A stretch of 29,985 bases of DNA from the NCBI RefSeq assembly GCF_000192795.1, contig NW_007360663.1, positions 1 through 29,985 on the forward strand, given 5' to 3'. The translations under genes and the position numbers were made by a program. Under the pieces are notes generated by a model. It made no database searches, was not told where the DNA came from, and worked only from the letters and a program-made list of their open reading frames with translations. Each line of letters begins with the position of its first letter. The stretch's first letter is position 1. This DNA is from Vavraia culicis subsp. floridensis (lineage: Eukaryota > Microsporidia > Pleistophoridae). Positions 8,789-17,417 of this stretch are shown here, one piece after another.

Positions 8789-11700
8789 TCAGTACTTCCC
8801 AACCTTAATCCTGGGATAAATGCCCATAGCCATCAACTCAACGAACAGCAGTTTACACCCGTAAGGCACCTTAACATCAACAACCCGCCCACAGCACGCT
8901 CCTCCCTTATCCCTAATTACACAGCACCTGTCGCACACCCCTACATCAACCACATCACTGCTGAACAGCAGCCTGTCTCTTAGCATTTCAGCAGCTCCGT
9001 GCCCTACCAGGCAGTCCCTTTCCATTTCACCCACCCTTAAACCACCATCTCGGCTACGTCCCTCCGTAGGTTGCCGTGTCAGCACCGTTCTTTTTCCGAT
9101 ATTGCGGGCGTGTATTTTGTCCTCTACCATGTGTTTTAGTCTCTGATAGTACACGGGACCAAAGAATATGTGCGTTGGGATCGGTTTGCCCGTTGTACCG
9201 CTGTAGAATGTCTCCTTGCCTGAGTAGCTGTAACCAAGCGATTTGAGGACGGTGCAATAATCCTCTATCGTTTTGAGTGCTGCTCTATCGTTGCATGTGA
9301 AGTACTTGTCACTGCCATCATTACCACATTCTCCACCATAATCACACTCATTAAAGCTGTACGCACTGCATTCCATTCTCCTACCCAGCAATACTCCAAC
9401 CTTACCAGCCACAACCTCCTTAATCTTTCCGACCGTCATCCTACTGGGAAACCCATGCGGATTCATGATCAGATCAGGAACAATTCCTCTCTCATTAAAA
9501 GGTAAATCAACAGCTCTCATAATACGACCTACCACGCCCTTCTGTCCATGCCTACTGCTAAACTTGTCACCTACCACCGGTGTACGTGTTTCTCTCACTT
9601 TTATTTTTATGAGCGTGTCTGTGACCACCACCCTGTCAACAATTGCTAACTTTTTGTGGAATAACCCGTTGAACGCTCCTTTTGGTGAATACTTGTTGAT
9701 GAGGATGTCGTTCTTTACTATTTCACCCACGCATCGTATTCCATCATTCATCGTTATGCTGGTGTTTGCACTGCTCACGGAGTTATGGCTGTGCTTTTTA
9801 CCACTATCATTGCGGATATGCTCATTATGGCTGCCATGCCTGTTCTCATGACATTGTTTGCTCCCCTTTCTAAGCATCTCATCAGCACCTCTCCTCATCT
9901 CATCAGCACCTCCCCTCATCTCATCAGCACCTCCCTTAATCTCATCCGTACCTCTCCTCATCTCATCAGCACCTCCCCTCATCTCATCAGCACCTCCCCT
10001 CATCTCATCAGCACCTCCCTTAATCTCATCACTCCTTTTTCCACCTACACCCAGGTCTTCATCCTTGAAAGGTAAAATAACATCACTGCTACCATCCCCG
10101 TACCGCCCTATCCCAACACTATAACTCTTATAAACAGTAACACGTGCCATCCCTCGGTCCAAACTGCTCTTGTTCAAAACAATCGCATCCTCAATGTCAT
10201 ATCCGCTGAGACTCATCACAGCTACCATCACATTCTGTCCAGAAAGTACCTCTGGTACATAATCGCCATACGTAACGGGCCGCTGCACGTAGTAATTGAT
10301 GAACAGTACGTTATCGAAGCGTTGTTTGTAGTTAAAACATGCGATGCCCATCGACTGCTTGCCCATTGCACACTGGTACGTATTTCTTGGACTTTGGTTA
10401 TGTTCAGGAAATGGAATGGTTGTGGCCGAGTAGCTCAGCATCGTTACAGGGTGCAGCTCGTAGTGTGTATGGCTTGTTGAGTAACGATGTCTAAGGCTTA
10501 TCAGAGTGTTGCACTGTTCGTTTATGTCCAGGTATTCGATCACGCCCTTATGGACCAGGTCACATATGCTCATGTACTCGTTGTACACGGTACGTCTGAG
10601 AAAGCGTTTGAACGCAGCGTTGTGATCTTCATCAGAGGTGCTGGACGCATTAGCACCGCTTGCAGAGGTACCGTGGCCATGATGACGGTCGCTCATGCTG
10701 ATACTACTCGTGGCACCTCCGCAATTCTTAGTTCTATGGACATCCTCGTTCAAGTTACGGTCATCATCCGGATTATAATCCTGTTCATGATCCCTGTCCA
10801 AACTGTGATCTGCACCATTACCAGTACTCGCATCCCTGTACGGATTTACCAGTAACGGCCTGCATATCCGTCCACCATCCGCACTAACAAACACGAAATT
10901 GCCTGTCCTGCTCACACTCACATGCTTATCAATCAATCCTTCTCTTCTCATTCCCACAATACGCCCAGCAATACACTCATTGCACGAACCAACGGGACAG
11001 CCATTCAAAAACACCAAAAGCCTGTTCTTGAAATTGCCCAGTGCCACGCCAAGCACCAAAAACACCTTTTCATCGAACGGCACGTCCACCGTTATCTCCG
11101 TGAGCATGCTCAAAGTCTTAACAAGACCACAGCTTTCGCCTTCGGGCGTGTCGCAGGGACACAACACTCCAAAACATGAGGTGTGCAGTGAGCGTGGGCC
11201 TGCAATCTTACGCGTCTTCTCGAACTGCGATACCACACGTGTAAGTGTATTAACAGTGTTGAGGTAGCTCAGGCGACTCAGTGCGGTGCTCACACCGCTT
11301 CGCTCCATTCTGAAGCGCCCAATGTTCCAGTTGCCGGTGCTTATCGCCCTGCACAGCGTGTTGGTGATCGTATTGTTGAGACTGACCAGACTGAGTGGCT
11401 GGAATTCCTGCGCACGCATCCGTTTTGACAGTATTTTATCGATGCCCTTCTTGATCTCCTCATTGAAACGCTTGAGCGCATCCTCGAACAGTAGGCACAG
11501 CAATGAACCGGACAGTTCAAAACGCTTGTTTCCGAGAAAGTCTAAATCACGTAACGTGCCCTGGTGCTCGATAAGCCGTGCCATCGTGAGCAAGTAAAAG
11601 CCTTTTACCTCACGCTTTACGTTCGGCAACACGATCTCGTCCATGAACCCGTCCCTGCCCTTGCACACACTCTTGAGATACGTGCGCACATCCACCCGCA

Positions 11701-12820
11701 AATCATTCAACGAACATCCCAAAGAGACGATCTCGTGCTCGTCTACACCGTAATTTCTCAGCAGCACGATCAGCGGTACATCTTCAGTAAACACGCTATT
11801 CTTTACAAAATAGTTGCCGTTCTTGTGCACCACAGTTGTTCTGCTTTTCCTTTCGCTTGTGAACGATGACACCGTGCTCGTATTGTTGGTTACTATGATG
11901 CGATTCTTGGAGAGTTGCTCCTGTATGAGAATGGCACGCTCTACCCCCTTGATTATGAAGTATGCACCCTCGTCAAGTGGACACTCCTTGGGATGTGCCG
12001 GTCTCTTTATTGTAAACAGACCCTTCATCCGTGCTATGTCACGTGATAACGAGCCGCATGTTTGATCTGCATTTTGTCTTGTACTTGGTTGAGTCTTCAT
12101 AGCACCGCTTTTCGTTCTATTGTTGGTAGACCGGTCCACAGCTTTGTGATCCGCAGGATACTCATGGTTCTCAGCCAAAACATCCTTTCTCATACCGCAT
12201 TCATCTCTGGTAAAAGATGTGGCACAGGCCGCTCCTTCATTCATTTCTCCACCAATGCTACTTTCATCGATCACACTTGCATCATTTTCTATCGCTAAAC
12301 AGCCTTTCATTCTGTGCGCCTGCGTGCCACCCACAGCAATATCAATATCACCACCGGGCATCTTACCCACCATCACATCACTCTCTGTATTTTCACACGT
12401 ACCATGACCCAAGATACTCTCTCTTATCCATCTCATTTCATCATTCTCTCCAACACTCCCCAAATGGCAAAGCAGACTTCCAACCATAACGGGCATCCTT
12501 CCAATAACAACATCTTTTCGAACACTAACCTTCCTACACACACAATACTCAACATCAACTACAATATCACCCAAGTAACTCAAGTCTCTCAATCTGCACT
12601 CTTCGGGCAATACGTCTCTAATTATCATGTTATCAATTATGTTGGGCTTGTTCACCCGTATGTTAGACATTTTCATGTAAAATGTTGGGTCTATATCCGA
12701 TAGAATGGTGTTGTTTACTTTTAGGATGCTTTTTAGGTCGGTGGTTATGAAGTGGTTGTAGGAGGTGAGGTGGTGGCGAAATAGACCGTTCTGTTTGAGA
12801 AACGATTTTATGAGATTCAT
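8789..12820 (-). CDS. RPC2: RNA polymerase III second-largest subunit RPC2 (RPC128/Ret1/POLR3B)
   Basis: 1343 residues if it starts at 12820, where CACCCACCCCC precedes the ATG and homology begins almost at once. An in-frame ATG at 12913 would add 31 Pro/Thr-rich residues but lies in a direct repeat, so I prefer 12820. Pol III identity rests on subunit-specific blocks: the N-terminal segment ending in SDIDPTFYMKMSNIRVNKP, EQLSKNRIIV, the RDLDFLGNKRFELSG block, and AISTGNW followed by the QFEKTRK block. Universal motifs are intact: GYDIEDAIVLNKSS near the active site, GDKFSSRHGQKGV (about 9530-9570), MNPHGFPSRMTVGK and RQPTEGRSRDGG. Three hydrophilic insertions fall between conserved blocks (about 12005-12460, 10615-10850 and 9750-10065). 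The C-terminal zinc region keeps CDRC, but its second CxxC is only CC. With RPC1 it forms the Pol III catalytic centre for tRNA and 5S genes. Confidence 0.97.
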   Translation of the reverse strand: MNLIKSFLKQNGLFRHHLTSYNHFITTDLKSILKVNNTILSDIDPTFYMKMSNIRVNKPNIIDNMIIRDVLPEECRLRDLSYLGDIVVDVEYCVCRKVSVRKDVVIGRMPVMVGSLLCHLGSVGENDEMRWIRESILGHGTCENTESDVMVGKMPGGDIDIAVGGTQAHRMKGCLAIENDASVIDESSIGGEMNEGAACATSFTRDECGMRKDVLAENHEYPADHKAVDRSTNNRTKSGAMKTQPSTRQNADQTCGSLSRDIARMKGLFTIKRPAHPKECPLDEGAYFIIKGVERAILIQEQLSKNRIIVTNNTSTVSSFTSERKSRTTVVHKNGNYFVKNSVFTEDVPLIVLLRNYGVDEHEIVSLGCSLNDLRVDVRTYLKSVCKGRDGFMDEIVLPNVKREVKGFYLLTMARLIEHQGTLRDLDFLGNKRFELSGSLLCLLFEDALKRFNEEIKKGIDKILSKRMRAQEFQPLSLVSLNNTITNTLCRAISTGNWNIGRFRMERSGVSTALSRLSYLNTVNTLTRVVSQFEKTRKIAGPRSLHTSCFGVLCPCDTPEGESCGLVKTLSMLTEITVDVPFDEKVFLVLGVALGNFKNRLLVFLNGCPVGSCNECIAGRIVGMRREGLIDKHVSVSRTGNFVFVSADGGRICRPLLVNPYRDASTGNGADHSLDRDHEQDYNPDDDRNLNEDVHRTKNCGGATSSISMSDRHHGHGTSASGANASSTSDEDHNAAFKRFLRRTVYNEYMSICDLVHKGVIEYLDINEQCNTLISLRHRYSTSHTHYELHPVTMLSYSATTIPFPEHNQSPRNTYQCAMGKQSMGIACFNYKQRFDNVLFINYYVQRPVTYGDYVPEVLSGQNVMVAVMSLSGYDIEDAIVLNKSSLDRGMARVTVYKSYSVGIGRYGDGSSDVILPFKDEDLGVGGKRSDEIKGGADEMRGGADEMRGGADEMRRGTDEIKGGADEMRGGADEMRRGADEMLRKGSKQCHENRHGSHNEHIRNDSGKKHSHNSVSSANTSITMNDGIRCVGEIVKNDILINKYSPKGAFNGLFHKKLAIVDRVVVTDTLIKIKVRETRTPVVGDKFSSRHGQKGVVGRIMRAVDLPFNERGIVPDLIMNPHGFPSRMTVGKIKEVVAGKVGVLLGRRMECSAYSFNECDYGGECGNDGSDKYFTCNDRAALKTIEDYCTVLKSLGYSYSGKETFYSGTTGKPIPTHIFFGPVYYQRLKHMVEDKIHARNIGKRTVLTRQPTEGRSRDGGLRVGEMERDCLVGHGAAEMLRDRLLFSSDVVDVGVCDRCCVIRDKGGACCGRVVDVKVPYGCKLLFVELMAMGIYPRIKVGKY
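9876..10031 (-). repeat. 21-bp in-frame tandem repeat in RPC2
   Basis: Seven full copies and a partial copy of a 21-base unit, ATCTCATCAGCACCTCCCCTC on the plus strand. They encode the 7-residue motif GGADEMR with variants (RRGTDEI, KGGADEM) in the third hydrophilic insertion of RPC2. Copies differ by one to four bases, with a repeating pattern of variants that suggests block duplication. Confidence 0.95.
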
Positions 12821-14300
12821 GGGGGTGGGTGCGCTGGGAGTATTGAAGGTGTTGGGGGTGCAATGGAAAAAAGGCGTTGAGGGGTGGTAGGTGGAGCAAA
12901 TATGACAGGGCATTAAGGCATGATTGGAGGAATATGATGGGATGGAAGGGCAGGATCCGAGGAATATGACAGGGCATTAAAGTATTGAATGGAGCAACGG
13001 GGTAATCTGGAAGAGTATGATGAGGTACATGAGGAGTGGCTAAGAAGAACATTTTCTGTTGAAAGTATCAAACTGCATTACAAAGCGGTTCAGAACGATG
13101 AAGTTTATATTTCATTTCAAGCATGAAGAACTGTACCAAAGAACACGTACAGAACAGCTGCAAATAAGGCTATGTTACCGTATTAAACACCGATGAGGAT
13201 AAACCGTATCGCGCCATAACAGGTTTTACCGCTTAGAAAGACACTTTAACCGTTAAAACACCCCAAGCGAACAACTGCTAAGCAACGACTGCCCAAAATA
13301 CTGCCAATCAAACGAATGAATTAGTGTGCAAGGTGGACGAACGGGCTATTAACGGATCGTTTTTGTTGCTGTAATTTCTTATTTTTGTTTGTCTAGCGCT
13401 TTTGAGACGTATGCCAAGGATAGGATGTTTTTATCTGGGAGATAAAAAACGAATTGTGCGTAAAAATGCGGTATTAGAAGTTGAACACGCACTTTTCATC
13501 ATTCTGGTTCAACACGCGGATTCGTTGGTTGAAACGCAGGGTGTGTTAGGTAAACGAGTTGTAACGAGATTATGTGTGGATAGGTGCTGCCATGAGAAGT
13601 GTGAATATAGAAATTGTAAGTGCACAGTTTAGCACATATTTTAAAATGTGAGATGGACAGGGATTAACTGCTTCATTTCTATCTTTACTACGTTCTCTTA
13701 CAACATTTAGGATAATCGTTTTGGTTTATTTTGTTATTTTTATCGGGTCACAGGCTCTTATAACCCGGTTTTGCCATACTTAGGTATTTTTCGTGCGTGT
13801 ACAGCACACAAATTATATTTTTAATTAAACTTGCAATTCCTGAATTAGCCTTAAATATCAGAATAATACAATTAATTAGCTTTTATAGCAACAGCGGTTT
13901 TATCCGAATCAACACTGCTAGATTTTTTGCATATTTCTATTTTAGTTTGGACCTTATTCCAAGAAATACATCAGTACAAAAAATGGATAGAATTACTTTT
14001 ATACAGGAGGCTCAGCAAAGGATTGGATGATTTTGTGACTTTTAGGTGCAGCTGTTCTCAGTAGAGCCATGGAACGTTATACGGTCAAGGTGTTAATGCA
14101 GCAACTCAGCACGTCTCTGCTTGTGCGCACGCATACACCAAATGATTGGTTGTGCATTTCCTCACAAAAATGCTCGATATGTGCTGAGCACTACGAACTG
14201 ATACACCAATCAATAACGGACAGCTAAAATTGGGCACGATCCAAAACATTTCGTTTTAATCGTTCCAACAAAACCAAGAAATTTCATCATACCCCTTCAA
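12821..14300. other. Divergent intergenic region between RPC2 and ORMDL
   Basis: About 1.5 kb between divergent genes, so both promoters should lie here. On the RPC2 side, 12830-13040 is purine-rich on the plus strand, with reiterated GGAGCAA, GGAATATGA and ACAGGGCATTAA pieces. A plus-strand frame from the ATG at 13411 to 13632 (73 codons) ends in a Cys-rich tail; it lacks the upstream C-run and has no recognisable relatives, so I leave it uncalled. The rest is AT-rich with nothing definite. CCCC lies 5 bases before the ORMDL ATG. Confidence 0.55.
12900..12980. repeat. Direct repeat upstream of RPC2
   Basis: The 17-base sequence ATATGACAGGGCATTAA occurs at 12900-12916 and again at 12964-12980. 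A looser relative of the surrounding purine-rich motif lies between them. On the minus strand this places a CATATT-like element and an ATG (12913) upstream of the preferred RPC2 start. It weakens the case for 12913 as the true start. Confidence 0.8.
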
Positions 14301-14768
14301 ATGGCAACCGATTCAGGAACAGACCCGACCACAGACAAGCCAAGCGGCCTTTCCCAAAACATAGCATGGACCGTGCACAAAGGCTCATTCATTGCCCACA
14401 TTTCCGTAGTAATGATAGGTCACTCCATCCTACGCTTCGTATTCACCAAAGAAATTGCGTATCAGGTGACGCCTCTGCTGTACAACGTAATTACGTTCGT
14501 ATTCTTTCACTTGATTGTGGGCGATCCCTTTGACACACGCTTTAACGATCATTCGTTCTGGGAACAGATGGTTGAGCAGCTTGGATACGGTACCGCCACG
14601 ATCTTTTTTATGGTGCTTCCGATTGTGATGTTTATATTGATCAATCATTTGGTTGTTTGGAACGTTTACCTGTTTTATTTGAACATTTTGTCGCTGATAT
14701 TGGTGGTGGTGCCCAAATTGGGCTTCATGCACCGAAAAAGGGTGTTTGGGCTTGGGCGTGAGGATTAG
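14301..14768 (+). CDS. ORM1: ORM1/ORMDL-family protein
   Basis: A 155-residue ER membrane protein of the Orm/ORMDL family, whose usual length is about 153. Orm proteins bind and inhibit serine palmitoyltransferase and so set sphingolipid synthesis. The ATG at 14301 follows CCCCTTCAA, and homology starts near residue 20. Predicted membrane segments are about 30-48, 56-74, 97-118 and 122-141. Family hallmarks are visible: the central FHLIVGDPFD segment, the acidic WEQM motif that follows, and the C-terminal PKLGFMHRKRVFG matching the family PKL-x-x-x-H-x-x-R. The N-terminal Ser/Thr-rich stretch (about 2-18) is where yeast Orm proteins are phosphorylated, but conservation of those sites cannot be judged here. 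It stands alone, divergent from RPC2. Confidence 0.95.
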   Translation: MATDSGTDPTTDKPSGLSQNIAWTVHKGSFIAHISVVMIGHSILRFVFTKEIAYQVTPLLYNVITFVFFHLIVGDPFDTRFNDHSFWEQMVEQLGYGTATIFFMVLPIVMFILINHLVVWNVYLFYLNILSLILVVVPKLGFMHRKRVFGLGRED

Positions 14769-15318
14769 ACAATACTGAGGTGCCAGAGATGTATGAACTG
14801 GTAAGTGTATCATTAAAAGAATAATATGTAGCGGTAGATTATTGAGCTGTTGGGATAGTGCTCCATTCTGGACCCCTAAAACGGGGAGAGCTCCTTAATA
14901 TTGTATAAATTCGTGCTATACGACCGAAATAGCTGATTAAACCATTCACGCGTAGTTTAATTCTTTCATAACGATATTTTTATATGAACAAAAAGTTAAT
15001 ACGCACTGTTTTATTAATTATCAATCTAGCGGATCGGACAAGTATATTTGCTTGGGTGTTGTTGATGTGAACGGGGTAATAAACGCTATTTGAATGACAA
15101 AACCAGCTGATGCGTAAAAAGGTACGGAACTGGATTAGAAATTGATTCTTTGCCACATAACAAAGTAAAGTAATGTGCTATCTACTTGAACAGTGCGGAT
15201 GGTTGACCTATCCGTTTATGACTAATGAAGGTGGCAAGAAATAAGTTAAAATGGCAGTATAGAGGATAACTAAGGTACCATTGCTGTTGTTGTACGCATA
15301 TAACATATTTCTGTTGTA

Positions 15319-15351
15319 GTACTTCACTTGTTTAACAAACAAGTAAAGTAC
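15319..15351. repeat. Short inverted repeat (hairpin)
   Basis: Two 15-base arms, 15319-15333 and 15337-15351, are complementary at 14 of 15 positions around a 3-base loop. The left arm is GTACTTCACTTGTTT. The only mispair is C-A. No T-run follows directly, so it does not look like a Pol III terminator; it lies far from any called gene. Confidence 0.8.
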
Positions 15352-16994
15352 AGGCAAATTGCTCTTTTCACAATTTTAAATTGCACGGTCAGTTCATAAT
15401 TAAAATATTATTCGGTGCTTTAGCACTGCTCACTCGTGATAAACCGCTATCGTTCGTAAAAGTCCTTCTCAGTGCGATAAGGAGATGTTAAGAATCTAAC
15501 CTTACATCACGTACAAGCAATGTTACGATTTATGGCAAAGGTATTTGAATAGTGCGTTAAATATACGTATAAAATACTTTAACAGCAGCGCTATTTGATG
15601 ATAGTGTAGTATTTAACATAAAATAGAGGATTTAATCACCATGAATGGTTACTTAAGAAGGATGAGATCGTATTTTCAGCATGAAATGGATTACCTGTCA
15701 AGAATAATCTTGATCACTAGATGGAAATTAAGAAGAACTGGAACAAGCTATGATCTTTAAAACACATTACTACGTCCTTAACAACCATAAATAAGCAGCA
15801 ATTTTAATATGCTTACTACACCTATCAAATGCTCTGCTCACTGCGATACAAAGAAGTACTTTTAATAAAAAAATATGTCATAACCAATTTTTACCACATT
15901 TAGTTCATATTCTTGCAAGTAACAGGTTAAATAAATGAGTACAGAAAATACAAAGCATTTACTAAAGGGTCCTTTAGCTTGAGTGACTCAGGGTCAATGC
16001 CAATTTTTATATCACTCATCAAGGAATGCAAAATAAGTCAAATGAGCTTAAAATAAAGCAAAATGATGTTTTAAAGAGAAGAATGTTATGATGCAAAAAA
16101 GTTTAGTTTTATGAATGTAAATGGCATAGCTAGTTTTTAAAAGCATTTTTATAGTAGTTATACACAGAATATGCTGTACTACGGTGTCTTTCTGTTCTTC
16201 TACCAGTTTTACTACCACGCAATTTCTTACCCAATTGCTTTCATCGAACGGTAGCTCTCATATTTTGCGTGCTTCATTTAATAAACAGAATTATTCATTG
16301 TTGATGCGTAAAGAGCGTGGTATGGCACTTAAAATGGACATATCGATTCGGTACAAGGTTTTTGCTCCTAAATGGCAAAAAAACACACAAATTTTTATTG
16401 CACGAATCCATAGCACCACCATTAACAAAGAACAGGTCCATATGTGCAGTTCAAATAGTACAAAATTAGAGATAATGCATGAATGAGAAGAAAAGGAAAA
16501 AGAACGACAAGGATTCATCGAGGAGCGCAACAAGCCGTGAGAAGAGCACTCCTCATAAAATGATGAGCTTGGATAGCATAAACCACCATAAGCTGAGCTG
16601 GTAAAAATATGGATGATAGCATCGATACAAATTCTTAGGAAGCAATTATTGCTCATGAGGAACAACTCAAACGATATTAACATAAAGGGATCATCCTGCA
16701 CCACCAGTCACGCAGCCAAACACTTACAACCATTTGCAGACACCGTAAACAAAAGCATAATTTATTCAAATGCCGGCTTCGAGCCAACCAAAGGAAGTCC
16801 CTCACCGGCAGTGACCATGTCGAAAACATGCAGCATGCAAGCACACTGCAATGCTTGAGCACAGCACCAGTCCCAATAAATGCGTTTGTCTTTCAAGAAA
16901 GACAATGCCAGTTCTTACACTGACAGAAACAGATACTACACTTGATCAAAGCCGTATGGCTTGAGAGGTAGGGGTAAGAATTTGGTTTGCTTTT

Positions 16995-17085
16995 GTGTGG
17001 ATTGGAATGAAAGAAAGGAATTGGAAAGAAAGAAAGGAGTTGAAAAGGAAGAAGGAAATGAATTGAAAGAAAAGAAATGTCATAC
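16995..17085 (+). repeat. Purine-rich low-complexity tract
   Basis: About 90 bases almost entirely A and G on the plus strand, built of reiterated GGAATTGAAAGAAAGAAAGG-like pieces. It lies about 330 bases upstream of the adaptin-like gene, which lacks the C-run found at most other starts. A promoter role is possible but unsupported. Confidence 0.7.
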
Positions 17086-17417
17086 AAGGTGAAGCTTTTG
17101 CACAATATCACAGCATCTCCATCCAAAGGAATTAATCATCGCATAAATGTCTTAGTATTCGTTGTATAATCGTAACCTTCTACCATATCTCCTCTGGTAG
17201 CATTTCGGTACGCTGTCTCATCTGTCAAGTCTTTCTCGTCTAGTAGCATTTGCAATATCGTCTCTTTCCCTGCATTTATGAGCAGCTATTTCTTGTCATG
17301 CCGTCACCGTGTTTATAGACCATGCGCCTGGTGAAACAGCCATCAATCAGATCTTATCTCACTCCAAAACAAACGTACGCAAACAAACAATAAAAACAAT
17401 TCATTACCAAACAAACA

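Larger units (their letters stand above)
14769..17417. other. Gene-poor 2.6-kb intergenic region
   Basis: No gene is supported. The region is AT-rich with many stops in all frames. Notable pieces are a near-perfect hairpin at 15319-15351, a purine-rich tract at about 16995-17085 and two TAGCATTT-containing pieces near 17200-17250. Frames at 16184-16486 and 16613-16858 (plus) and 16291-16704 (minus) overlap each other and encode nothing recognisable. Confidence 0.55.

Noticed and set aside
7261..10031. CRISPR-like array
   Set aside because: The repeats at 7261-7440 and 9876-10031 are head-to-tail without unique spacers, and the host is eukaryotic.
12821..12913. 31-residue N-terminal extension of RPC2 from the ATG at 12913
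   Set aside because: It is Pro/Thr-rich, lies in a direct repeat and lacks homology, while the ATG at 12820 directly follows a C-run and conserved sequence begins there.
16184..16858. Overlapping frames on both strands in the 16-kb region
   Set aside because: They overlap mutually, the 16184 frame starts with GTG, and no product is recognisable.
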